From positions 1 through 7,396 of the forward strand of contig JACPFH010000421.1 of NCBI GenBank assembly GCA_016183075.1: a DNA stretch of 7,396 nucleotides, in the 5' to 3' direction. The notes beneath the pieces are model-generated. The model was given only the letters and a program-made list of their open reading frames with translations, was not told the origin of the DNA and did no database searches. Below, in pieces: positions 1 to 6,152 of the stretch. Positions within the stretch are counted from its first letter, which is position 1, and the number at the start of each line of letters is the position of its first letter. A program made the position numbers and the translations under genes. This DNA is from Deltaproteobacteria bacterium. GTDB lineage: Bacteria > Desulfobacterota > Binatia > UBA9968.

Positions 1-65
1 GCGGGTTCACAAATTTGCCATTATTAGCGCCTCTTTTTTCGCAATTCCGCAAAGATCCAACCCGC
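1..65. repeat. Widely spaced inverted repeat upstream of the amidotransferase operon
   Basis: GCGGGTT at 1-7 is the exact reverse complement of AACCCGC at 59-65. The arms lie upstream of the candidate sigma54 promoter at 94-109, roughly 55 to 120 bp before the predicted transcription start. That is within the range where enhancer-binding proteins bind, but the arms are 51 bp apart and only 7 bp long, so chance is quite possible. The window begins inside the left arm, so the repeat may extend further. Confidence 0.2.
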
Positions 66-93
66 GGCTTCGACAAAACCTGAGAAAATCTTT

Positions 94-109
94 CGGCATA
101 GGCTTTGCT
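94..109 (+). promoter_or_regulatory. Candidate sigma54 (-24/-12) promoter
   Basis: The sequence CGGCAT-AGGCT-TTGCT matches the sigma54 consensus TGGCAC-N5-TTGCW at all but two positions. The essential GG (95-96) and GC (107-108) are separated by exactly 10 bases. Transcription would begin near 120, giving a leader of about 45 nt before the amidotransferase start at 165. The first and sixth consensus positions differ (C for T, T for C), so it should be weaker than the promoter at 6442-6458. A sigma54 activator is encoded 3 kb downstream, which makes the match more plausible. Confidence 0.6.
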
Positions 110-164
110 ACCCCGCAATTTGAGGCAGTTGTTTGGCGCTCATCGGGCGCGTGGGTCTGATATC

Positions 165-989
165 ATGTGTGAGCTTTTTGCTTTGTCTGGTCTTTGTCCT
201 GCCAATGTGCGTCTCTTTCTTCCTAAGTTTGCGGCCCACGGCGGTGAGGCTGGCCCGCATGTGGACGGCTGGGGCATCGCGTTTTATGAGGGAAACGCGG
301 CGCTGGTGATCCGGGAGGCTGCCCCTGCCTCGAATAGCGCGATGGCTCGCTTCATGGCAAATCAGACCACCTTGAGCACCACTGTCATCTCCCATATTCG
401 GAAGGCCACGGGTAATACTGCGGTGGCCCTTCGTAACACGCAGCCCTTTGTTCGCGAGCTGGCGGGCCACGACCATGTCTTCGCCCACAACGGGAATGTC
501 CCTGGCGTTCTATCGCGTAGAGAGTTTCCTCTGAAAAACTTTCACCCGGTGGGAGAAACCGACTCCGAGCATGCCTTCTGTTATCTCCTGGATCGGCTTC
601 ACCCGCTCTGGGACGGGGGAACTCCGCCGGTTGAGGAACGTGTGGAGGTAATCCGGGAAATGGCGGATCGCCTCGCTCGGCTGGGGCCATTTAACTTTCT
701 TTACGGCGACGGAGAGTACCTCTATGCCTACAGCCATAAGCGACTTCATGACAACAAGCCGCCGCCCAGGCCTCCCGGTCTTCACTGGCTCCACCGCGTG
801 TGTGAAGGGGATGCTCCGCAGACGCAGGCAGAATGCTTGCATATCCGAAGCTCCGAAACTACAGGGGAGCAAAGAGTCATTCTCTTAGCCAGCGTACCCT
901 TAACGGATGAGCCGTGGCAGCCTATGGAAGAAGGCTCCCTGTTGGTCTTACGAAACGGAACCATACTTTCCATCGACGGCAAAGGATAG
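165..989 (+). CDS. Class II glutamine amidotransferase, YafJ type
   Basis: The protein has 274 residues and is a stand-alone N-terminal-nucleophile glutaminase domain of the YafJ/GATase_4 group. Such enzymes release ammonia from glutamine in the cytoplasm; the acceptor for this subgroup is not established. The start is fixed by chemistry: Cys2 (MCELF) must become the N-terminal nucleophile once Met1 is removed, so the open frame extending upstream to 105 is not used. Family signatures are visible: DGWG at 34-37, HIRKAT at 77-82, HNGNVPG at 108-114 and GETDSEHAF at 130-138. The length is close to E. coli YafJ (about 255) with a slightly longer C-terminus. The Shine-Dalgarno is weak. The gene is first of three, followed after 8 nt by the OB-fold gene, and a sigma54-like promoter lies upstream. 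Partner and substrate are unknown. Confidence 0.93.
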   Translation: MCELFALSGLCPANVRLFLPKFAAHGGEAGPHVDGWGIAFYEGNAALVIREAAPASNSAMARFMANQTTLSTTVISHIRKATGNTAVALRNTQPFVRELAGHDHVFAHNGNVPGVLSRREFPLKNFHPVGETDSEHAFCYLLDRLHPLWDGGTPPVEERVEVIREMADRLARLGPFNFLYGDGEYLYAYSHKRLHDNKPPPRPPGLHWLHRVCEGDAPQTQAECLHIRSSETTGEQRVILLASVPLTDEPWQPMEEGSLLVLRNGTILSIDGKG

Positions 990-997
990 GACCGGTT

Positions 998-1471
998 ATG
1001 GATCGCATTGCAGCAAAAACTGGCGGCCGACAATATACGAAGGCTGCAACATCAATCGTTGCTGCTGCCCTGTTAGCGATGTTAGTTGCGCTTCCCGTGC
1101 CTGTGGAGGCGCAGGGGTGGTGGTGGGGGTCGCCCATTAACCCAGGCTTTGACCGAAACGCCGTGATCAAAGTGACCGGGACCGCAACTCAGATTGACAT
1201 CGTCTCTGGGGGCGGACCTTCGACTTTGCGCCTGGAGACGGCGGGAGAGACGTTTACGGTCGTGCTGGGGCCGGGCTGGTATCTCGGGGAATTGCGTGTG
1301 GACCTTCGTAGCGGGGATACCCTTCAGGTCGAAGGGTCCAAGATGAAGAGCCGCCGGGGGCAACTCTACTTGGTCGCGGCCCGGATCCTGAATCAGCGCA
1401 CGGGCGCGCTGATCGAGCTGCGGGATGAGCTTGGACGTCCGCGTTGGAAGGATAGCCCACCGCCACGGTAA
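998..1471 (+). CDS. Exported OB-fold-like (BOF-type) protein
   Basis: The precursor has 157 residues with a Sec-type signal peptide: basic residues at 3-15, a hydrophobic core around 19-34 and a probable cleavage after VEA (36-38). The mature part resembles small periplasmic beta-barrel proteins with an OB-like fold. It opens with a VTGTATQI strand (59-66), then GPGWYL (91-96), a GDTLQVEGS strand (106-114), and ends with LRDELGRPRW (141-150). This GPxWYL plus LRDExGxPxW pattern recurs in exported proteins of environmental bacteria, some labelled DNA-binding, but no activity is known and a nucleic-acid role outside the cytoplasm is doubtful. The ATG at 998 was chosen because it gives a normal signal peptide and follows AGGA at 988-991; the frame open further upstream overlaps the amidotransferase. 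It sits 8 nt after that gene and 21 nt before the protease. Confidence 0.78.
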   Translation: MDRIAAKTGGRQYTKAATSIVAAALLAMLVALPVPVEAQGWWWGSPINPGFDRNAVIKVTGTATQIDIVSGGGPSTLRLETAGETFTVVLGPGWYLGELRVDLRSGDTLQVEGSKMKSRRGQLYLVAARILNQRTGALIELRDELGRPRWKDSPPPR

Positions 1472-1492
1472 TGAGACGATAGGAGAAGAATC

Positions 1493-2563
1493 TTGGCCAG
1501 GCAAAACAAGCTGCTGCTTGCGCCGATTCTCGGCCTGCTCGTGTTCATAGGGGCATGTGCTTCCATCCCGGGGAATCGAAGCGGTGAAGATGCTCTACGG
1601 GAACATATCCAGGCCCTTGAGGAGCGACTTGGGATGCTTGAGTCGAGCCAGGCGCCGATCAGCGGCGTACTGGCCCAGGCAAGAGCAGCCGTTGGCTACA
1701 TCCGAGGTCAATACACTTTTGTGGATGCTATGGGCCGGCCCCTTCGCCATGTGCTGAATGATGTGGGAGAACCGATTGCAGATCCCCAGGGGGTTCCACT
1801 TGTAGATACGACGGGGACCGGTGGTATCGCGATAACCGAATATTGTGGAACAGCGTTCCTGGTCGGTCGGCGGGGTGAACTCCTGACGAACCGGCACGTC
1901 GCCGAGCCCTGGTGGGAGGACGAGGCCAGTGCTCCGCTGATCGCTGCCGGGCTAAGACCGGTCTTTTTGCGCCTAAGAGCCTTTTTCCAGGGCCGTAGCG
2001 AAGCTGTTCCCATTGAGGTGTTACGGGTGGACTCCGAGGAGGATATCGCCCTGGTCAGAACCGTGGGCTGGATTCCCACGGCGCAGCCTCTCCCGCTTTA
2101 CGCTGGGTCCGAGCATTTGGAAGAAGGCCAACCCGTGGTGTTAATCGGGTACCCGACCGGGCTGGAGGCCATTCTGGCCAGGCTGGACTATTCCGAGCGG
2201 ACCAAACTAGAAGCAGAGACCGGGGGATGGGGTTGGGTCATGGTTACTCGCTTGGCTCAGAACCATCAGTTGCGCCCCAGTGCTACCGGAGGGCATCTGT
2301 GGGAAGTCCTTCCCAACGTGCTGGTTTACGATGCCCGTACGGCCGCTGGCGGGAGTGGTGGTCCACTTTTGGATCGTCAGGGCAGAGTTATAGGCGTGAA
2401 CGCCGCATATCTCGCAGACTTTCATGGCGGAAACTACGCGATACCGATCCGATATGGCCAGCTATTGCTCGGCGGCGGGGGGCTCAAGGCGCCTGGACCG
2501 TCACGAGAAACGCCGGAACTGCTCATCAGTTCATCCAACTCCAGCGCAGGAGCGATCCCTTAG
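1493..2563 (+). CDS. Trypsin-like serine protease lipoprotein
   Basis: The precursor has 356 residues. A lipoprotein signal ends in the lipobox FIGAC with Cys22; Ala at +2 suggests sorting to the outer membrane. Residues 31-52 look like a short coiled coil, followed by a linker. The chymotrypsin/HtrA-fold protease domain runs from about 115 to 325. Its apparent triad is His135 (TNRHV), Asp184 (EEDIALV) and Ser288 (GGSGGPL), preceded by the first strand YCGTAFLV at 117-124. There is no PDZ domain, and the tail after about 330 is low-complexity Ser/Gly/Pro-rich, so this is not a standard DegP. The TTG start at 1493 is supported by AGGAGA at 1481-1486, 6 nt upstream. It is the third gene of the operon and meets the toxin gene tail to tail with 12 nt between and no clear terminator. 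The likely role is envelope proteolysis; the substrate is unknown. Confidence 0.9.
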   Translation: MARQNKLLLAPILGLLVFIGACASIPGNRSGEDALREHIQALEERLGMLESSQAPISGVLAQARAAVGYIRGQYTFVDAMGRPLRHVLNDVGEPIADPQGVPLVDTTGTGGIAITEYCGTAFLVGRRGELLTNRHVAEPWWEDEASAPLIAAGLRPVFLRLRAFFQGRSEAVPIEVLRVDSEEDIALVRTVGWIPTAQPLPLYAGSEHLEEGQPVVLIGYPTGLEAILARLDYSERTKLEAETGGWGWVMVTRLAQNHQLRPSATGGHLWEVLPNVLVYDARTAAGGSGGPLLDRQGRVIGVNAAYLADFHGGNYAIPIRYGQLLLGGGGLKAPGPSRETPELLISSSNSSAGAIP

Positions 2564-2575
2564 AGGGTACGACAG

Positions 2576-2953
2576 TCAGCCCGCAACGACTTGCAAGCCC
2601 GCCGGTTCGAGTCTTCGAAAGTCTTCTGGATTCGTCGTAGCCAGGGAGGCTCCAACCCGGAGCGCAACGGCGGCAATCATACAGTCGATGAGGGAGCCTC
2701 GGCGACGACCGGAAAGATTGAACAACTGAGCCGCCATTGCGGCGTCCTCATCAACGAACGGCGGCCGATCCTGGATTATGCGAGCAGCAAGATCGACAGC
2801 GCTTATTTCCACGGGACCGCACAGAAACTCGGCCCAGGCAATCGAACTCATCCCAACTTGGGTTTTCGCTTTCAACCAACTGCGTAGCTTAAGATCCTCG
2901 GCCGAGCTGCGGACAAGCGCTCGTATAAGGAAGCTGGTATCAAGATGGATCAT
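2576..2953 (-). CDS. vapC: PIN-domain RNase toxin, VapC/FitB type
   Basis: The protein has 125 residues, the usual size for a single PIN domain. These are Mg2+-dependent endoribonucleases that act as toxins when not bound by their antitoxin. The acidic residues of the family are present: Asp5 (HLDTSFL), Glu42 (AWAEFL), Asp90 (LIDCMIAA) and Asp111 in TTNPEDF, the late TxNxxDF motif. The ATG at 2953 was chosen because it starts directly before the first beta strand and overlaps the antitoxin stop as ATGA, implying translational coupling. The open frame continues upstream to 3016, but that part lies inside the antitoxin gene. All active-site residues are intact, so the toxin is probably functional. 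It converges on the protease gene. The cellular RNA target cannot be read from the sequence. Confidence 0.88.
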   Translation of the reverse strand: MIHLDTSFLIRALVRSSAEDLKLRSWLKAKTQVGMSSIAWAEFLCGPVEISAVDLAARIIQDRPPFVDEDAAMAAQLFNLSGRRRGSLIDCMIAAVALRVGASLATTNPEDFRRLEPAGLQVVAG

Positions 2954-3234
2954 CGCCGGCCCGGTTCGTGTCGCGCCGACGAAGCCCGGCGTTCTTTCCT
3001 GACACTGCGGGCCCAAACCCGTGCTTTGGCCGACGTCAGGCTCAAAGACTCTTGCAACCGATCTAGCGCTGCAAGAGTGTCGCTGCCGCCCATGCCCCTT
3101 TTGCCTGCGGCCGAGCGCACGGCGCGCCTCAACGCTTCTGACTTCGAGACCCCCCAGCGGCGCGCCATATCTTCGAGCGCCCGTATCGTGTCGACATCCA
3201 GCGTATAGGTCGACTTAATCGTTGGTGTGGCCAT
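2950..3234 (-). CDS. Ribbon-helix-helix (CopG/FitA-like) antitoxin
   Basis: The protein has 94 residues. Residues about 4-45 fit a ribbon-helix-helix fold: a beta strand KSTYTLD, helix A around VDTIRALEDMARRWG, a turn at VSKSE and helix B ALRRAVRSAAG. RHH proteins bind DNA as dimers through the strand. The basic C-terminal half (WARSVRKERR) is expected to bind and inhibit the PIN toxin, whose gene overlaps its stop by 4 nt. RHH plus PIN is the FitAB arrangement, a branch of VapBC. The start at 3234 is where homology to the fold begins. The frame stays open to 3510, but that stretch overlaps a dispersed repeat and has no recognisable domain. No Shine-Dalgarno lies directly before this ATG; a promoter 7 nt upstream suggests a leaderless message. 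Confidence 0.86.
   Translation of the reverse strand: MATPTIKSTYTLDVDTIRALEDMARRWGVSKSEALRRAVRSAAGKRGMGGSDTLAALDRLQESLSLTSAKARVWARSVRKERRASSARHEPGRR
3048..3078 (-). repeat. 9-bp inverted repeat inside the antitoxin gene
   Basis: ACTCTTGCA at 3048-3056 and TGCAAGAGT at 3070-3078 are perfect reverse complements with a 13-nt loop. The hairpin would form in the toxin-antitoxin message about 100 nt before the toxin start. It lies within codons for the antitoxin C-terminal half, so it may be coincidental, but a stem here could affect toxin translation or message decay. Confidence 0.4.
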
Positions 3235-3258
3235 ACCGGTTAGAGTACGGCCATACCG
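3229..3258. promoter_or_regulatory. Candidate antitoxin operator (10-bp direct repeat)
   Basis: GGCCATACCG occurs exactly at 3229-3238 and again at 3249-3258, a 20-bp period that places both copies on the same face of the helix. One copy lies in the spacer of the predicted promoter and the other covers the transcription start and antitoxin ATG. Ribbon-helix-helix antitoxins usually repress their own promoter through short tandem repeats, so this is the natural binding site. The link is inferred, not shown. Confidence 0.5.
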
Positions 3259-3270
3259 CTTCCCTTTCAA
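3242..3270 (-). promoter_or_regulatory. Candidate sigma70 promoter of the toxin-antitoxin operon
   Basis: Read on the minus strand, TTGAAA (3270-3265) is followed by 17 bases and TACTCT (3247-3242). The -35 matches 5 of 6 consensus bases; the -10 keeps the important TA...T. Seven bases later comes the antitoxin ATG, so transcription would begin at or next to the start codon. An alternative is that AAAGGGA upstream acts as a ribosome site for an ATG at 3254, which opens only a four-codon ORF. Confidence 0.45.
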
Positions 3271-3441
3271 GAGGTGACTGTCGTGACTTTGGATCTTGGT
3301 CTGATTGTGAAAATTTTCGCTTTCGTTGAGAACAGTTACAGGACCTTGGCGACGATGGGAGACGATAGCGGCCTCAGGGGCGGGCTCAGCAACTAATACA
3401 GACGTCTTATTTGGGGTTACGTCCTCGGGGGCGTCTCTTCC

Positions 3442-3502
3442 GGCCGCAGCCGATGGGTTTGTGTCATGAGCCGTACCGTTTGTAATCGGACGTCCGCGGC
3501 CT
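3442..3502 (+). repeat. 61-bp dispersed repeat, copy 1
   Basis: Positions 3442-3502 align without gaps to 6154-6214 with 5 mismatches in 61; the last 31 bases (3472-3502) are identical. It contains the 10-bp palindrome CGGACGTCCG. Its ends are near-inverted repeats (GGCCGCAG and CCGCGGCC, one mismatch), so a hairpin is possible but weaker than in copy 2. Both copies point the same way and flank the sigma54 activator gene. No family of repeats is recognised. Confidence 0.8.
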
Positions 3503-3522
3503 CCAGCCACGCCCCCTGCGGA

Positions 3523-3544
3523 ACCGTTAATCGGACTTGCGCGG
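3523..3544 (+). repeat. Degenerate partial third copy of the dispersed repeat
   Basis: The stretch ACCGTTAATCGGAC followed by TTGCGCGG resembles the 3' half of the 61-bp repeat (ACCGTTTGTAATCGGAC, then GTCCGCGG) with a 3-nt deletion and two substitutions. It starts 21 bases after copy 1 ends. It may be a decayed tandem duplication. Confidence 0.4.
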
Positions 3545-3615
3545 AGACCTATGTAACATTCGTAAAGACGTTTGTATTAGTCAAAGGCGCTTGTGGCGCG
3601 CCCAATGCGGGGCAG

Positions 3616-3780
3616 GACTACCTTTATTTCAGAGTGAGTCAAAAAGAGCCGTTGGACATCCTCTATTTCAGGCCAGCTTTGACCGTGATTGTAGGCTTAA
3701 CGGATGGGAGCCTGTCCTTCATCCCCGAGATCGCTTACAGCCCGGTCACGAATCTGGAGCTGCGCTTCCGGGCGGCGTTT
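3616..3780 (+). pseudogene. Possible remnant of an outer-membrane beta-barrel protein
   Basis: One frame encodes about 55 residues with strong alternation of hydrophobic and polar positions typical of barrel strands: DYLYFRVSQKEPLDILYF, a strand ALTVIVGL, a DGSLSFIPEIAYSP segment and NLELRFRAAF. The series of strand, turn (TDGS) and strand with a final NLELR resembles the C-terminal strands of outer-membrane barrel proteins. There is no start, signal peptide or closing strand, and downstream residues lose the pattern, so it would be a fragment. It shares the frame of the activator but is separated from it by about 60 residues of low-quality sequence. Assigned from pattern alone; chance coding is an alternative. 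Confidence 0.3.
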
Positions 3781-3922
3781 CTCCTCTTGTTACCTTTGCG
3801 ATACTCCCGCCTTTGCTTCGCGGATCTGCAAACAGGGAACTCTCAGATCCGTAAAAAGAGCGCCGGAGAACTGGAGAAAAGCGGCGGCGTCGAAACCGCG
3901 CGTGCACGAACGGGACACCGGC

Positions 3923-3949
3923 TTGAACGGCTTGGGAATGGGGTATATT
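3923..3949 (+). promoter_or_regulatory. Candidate sigma70 promoter of the activator, leaderless type
   Basis: TTGAAC at 3923-3928 and TATATT at 3944-3949 are separated by 15 bases; reading the -35 one base earlier (CTTGAA) gives 16. The -10 box ends 8 bases before the ATG at 3958, so transcription would begin at or one or two bases from the start codon. There is no Shine-Dalgarno before that ATG, which agrees with a leaderless message. The spacer is shorter than ideal. Confidence 0.45.
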
Positions 3950-3957
3950 TTCCCCCT

Positions 3958-6033
3958 ATGGGCGAGCAGGAACTCTGGAGCCCGCAGGCAAAAGCATTAG
4001 CGCGCCAGTACCAGACGCTTCTCGAGGTCTCGGAAGCTATCGCTTCGCACCGGGATCTGAACCGACTCTTTCGTGACCTTGCCCCGCGCCTCCACGGCGT
4101 GGTCCACTTTGACTTTGTCAATCTCATCTTGGACGAACCGGCGCAGAAGACGATGCGGTCCCATGTCCTGGAGTGTCCCGATCCCAATTATACCTGCCCC
4201 CCGCAGGACTGCCCTATGGAAGCGCCCGCGCGCTGGGTGTGGCAGATGCAGCAGCCCTGGGTGGTCTCGGCTCTGGAGCGAGATGGGCGTTTTCCTGAAG
4301 TGACGCAGTGGCTGACCGATCGTGGAATTCAATCTCTCTGCGTGCTTCCGATTACCACAGCCTTAAGAAGGCTGGGTGCCCTGGCATTCGGGAGCACGAG
4401 AGAAGCCGCGTATTCCGAACCCGACGTGGAATTTTTACAGCAAGTGGCCAAGCAGGTGGCCGTCGCCGTGGACAACGCGCTTAACTTTGATCATGTCCAA
4501 TCCACCCAGCAACAGCTCAAGGAGGAACGCGACCGCTTGAGCCTCTTGCTGGAGGTGAACAATGCAGTGGTGTCCGCGCTGAATTTGCGCGAACTGCTTA
4601 AGGCCGTCTCCAGCTCTTTGCAGCGCGTCGTGCGGATCGAATATGCCAGCCTTTCCCTCTATGATCCTGAAACCGACCGGTTACAGATCCATGCGCTGGA
4701 CTTTCCCGCCAGCAAGGGCCTGCTCCAGGAAGGCCAATCGGTCCCCGTGGCGGATCACCCGGCTGGCCACGCGCTAACTTCGCGCCAACCGGTCTTCCTG
4801 ACTCGCCACGATGTCGAGCAGTTTCAGTCTGAAGTTGCCCGGCGCGCCCTGGCCGAGGGGATCAAGTCCGCATGTTGCCTGCCGCTGATCTCTCATGGCC
4901 GGCCCCTCGGGACGCTTGTGGTAGCGAGCTTACGTGAGGAGACTTTCCCTCGGAAAGATGCGGACTTGCTTCAGCACGTCGCCAATCAAATAGCGATTGC
5001 CGTGGAAAATGCCCTCGCTTTTGGTCAGGTCGTCGACTTGGCGAACAAGCTCACGGAGGAAAAGCGGTTTCTCGAAGAGGAGATTAAGACCGAGTACGAC
5101 TTTGAGGAGATCGTTGGTCAGAGCGCGGCCTTGAAACGTGTCCTGAAGCAGGCGGAGACCGTGGCGCCCACCGACTCCACGATCCTAATCCTGGGAGAAA
5201 CCGGCACCGGTAAGGAATTTATCGCCCGCGCCATTCATAACCTGAGCGGGCGCAAAGAGCGGGCTTTTGTCAAGGTGAACTGTGCGGCCATCCCTACGGG
5301 CCTGTTGGAGAGCGAACTGTTCGGTCATGAGAAGGGGGCCTTTACCGGGGCCATCGCTCAGAAGGTTGGCCGCTTCGAGCTGGCGCATCAAGGAACGCTG
5401 TTTCTCGACGAGGTCGGGGATATTCCGCTGGAGTTGCAACCCAAACTCTTGTGCGTCCTTCAGGAGCAAGAGTTCGAGCGGCTCGGCAGCACCAAAACTA
5501 TCCGAGTAAACGTTCGCCTCATTGCGGCAACAAACGCGAATCTGGCTCAAATGGTGGCGGAGAAAAAGTTTCGCAGCGATCTCTACTATCGGTTGAATGT
5601 ATTTCCCATCTTGATGCCCCCGCTACGGGAGCGTCCCGAGGACGTTCCGTTGCTGGTTCGGTATTTCGCGCAGAAGTACGCTCGCCTGGTGAAGAAGGAG
5701 GTTCGGACGGTTCCTGCCGAGGTCATCTCCGCTCTCACCAGGTATCGCTGGCCGGGCAATATTCGAGAGCTGGAGAACTTCATCGAGCGCGCGGTTATTC
5801 TCTCGCCCGGTCCTGAGCTTCGGGTGCCGGTGGCCGAGTTAAAACCCGAGGCGGAAGGAGCATCCAGGGGCGCGACCACGCTTGAAGCCGCTGAGCGCGA
5901 GCATATCTTGCGGGTTCTGCGGCAGACCAACTGGGTAATTGGCGGGCCGTCAGGCGCAGCAGCTCGGCTGGGCATGAAGCGAACAACCCTCCAATCTCGA
6001 ATGATAAAGCTGGGCATCACTCGCCCCAAGTAA
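3958..6033 (+). CDS. FhlA-type sigma54-dependent activator (GAF-GAF-AAA+-Fis)
   Basis: The protein has 691 residues, nearly the length of E. coli FhlA (692), with the same domain order. GAF1 spans about 31-178 and GAF2 about 208-357, each ending in an A(V/I)AV(D/E)NAL helix; a coiled-coil linker lies at 358-380 and the AAA+ domain from about 384 to 615. Visible motifs are Walker A GETGTGKE (413-420), the sigma54-contacting GAFTGA loop (460-465), Walker B LFLDEVG (481-487), LIAATN (521-526), FRSDLYYRL (538-546) and RWPGNIRELEN (597-607). A Fis-type helix-turn-helix follows at 645-690 (GAAARLGMKRTTLQSRM). It uses ATP hydrolysis to open sigma54 promoters. The GAF domains should sense a small ligand; FhlA senses formate, but that cannot be assumed here. 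GAF1 carries Cys73, Cys80 and Cys85. The ATG at 3958 is chosen because homology begins there and no nearby in-frame start exists. Likely targets are the promoters at 6442-6458 and 94-109. Confidence 0.95.
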   Translation: MGEQELWSPQAKALARQYQTLLEVSEAIASHRDLNRLFRDLAPRLHGVVHFDFVNLILDEPAQKTMRSHVLECPDPNYTCPPQDCPMEAPARWVWQMQQPWVVSALERDGRFPEVTQWLTDRGIQSLCVLPITTALRRLGALAFGSTREAAYSEPDVEFLQQVAKQVAVAVDNALNFDHVQSTQQQLKEERDRLSLLLEVNNAVVSALNLRELLKAVSSSLQRVVRIEYASLSLYDPETDRLQIHALDFPASKGLLQEGQSVPVADHPAGHALTSRQPVFLTRHDVEQFQSEVARRALAEGIKSACCLPLISHGRPLGTLVVASLREETFPRKDADLLQHVANQIAIAVENALAFGQVVDLANKLTEEKRFLEEEIKTEYDFEEIVGQSAALKRVLKQAETVAPTDSTILILGETGTGKEFIARAIHNLSGRKERAFVKVNCAAIPTGLLESELFGHEKGAFTGAIAQKVGRFELAHQGTLFLDEVGDIPLELQPKLLCVLQEQEFERLGSTKTIRVNVRLIAATNANLAQMVAEKKFRSDLYYRLNVFPILMPPLRERPEDVPLLVRYFAQKYARLVKKEVRTVPAEVISALTRYRWPGNIRELENFIERAVILSPGPELRVPVAELKPEAEGASRGATTLEAAEREHILRVLRQTNWVIGGPSGAAARLGMKRTTLQSRMIKLGITRPK

Positions 6034-6152
6034 ACCCCGCACCACGCACTTACGTCCGCAGCTTTGACGCGCGGCACTTCGGGAAAGCTCAGAATCCTCA
6101 TCTCGGGGCTCATGTCCGGTTCTCTCGAAAGCTCCTCGGGAGCCGAGCCATC

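Larger units (their letters stand above)
3271..3957. other. Long intergenic region between the toxin-antitoxin module and the activator
   Basis: No complete gene is convincing here. It holds the 61-bp repeat copy at 3442-3502, a degenerate piece of it at 3523-3544, a possible outer-membrane protein remnant at 3616-3780 and the activator promoter at 3923-3949. The frame of the activator happens to stay open back to 3466, and the antitoxin frame on the other strand stays open to 3510; both extensions lack recognisable domains at their ends and begin inside the repeat. A 10-bp palindrome GAAAATTTTC lies near 3308-3317 without a clear role. Confidence 0.6.

Noticed and set aside
2600..2615. CCGGTTCGAGTC, resembling a tRNA T-arm
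   Set aside because: It lies within the toxin gene with intact coding, and no cloverleaf, acceptor stem or anticodon arm can be placed around it.
3235..3510. N-terminal extension of the antitoxin frame on the minus strand
   Set aside because: The ribbon-helix-helix fold begins at the ATG at 3234; the extension covers the promoter and operator candidate and a repeat copy, and no domain is visible.
3593..3609. Sigma54-like match TGGCGC-N5-ATGCG
   Set aside because: GG-N10-GC spacing is right, but both core boxes deviate and no start codon or operon follows at a suitable distance; the activator has a better promoter at 3923-3949.
3466..3957. Open frame giving the activator a 164-residue N-terminal extension
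   Set aside because: It starts inside the 61-bp repeat, has no Shine-Dalgarno or domain continuous with GAF1, and the protein from 3958 already matches FhlA in full length and domain order.
6131..6143. Rho-independent terminator for the activator
   Set aside because: The stem is only 5 bp, about 100 nt after the stop, and is not followed by a T-run.
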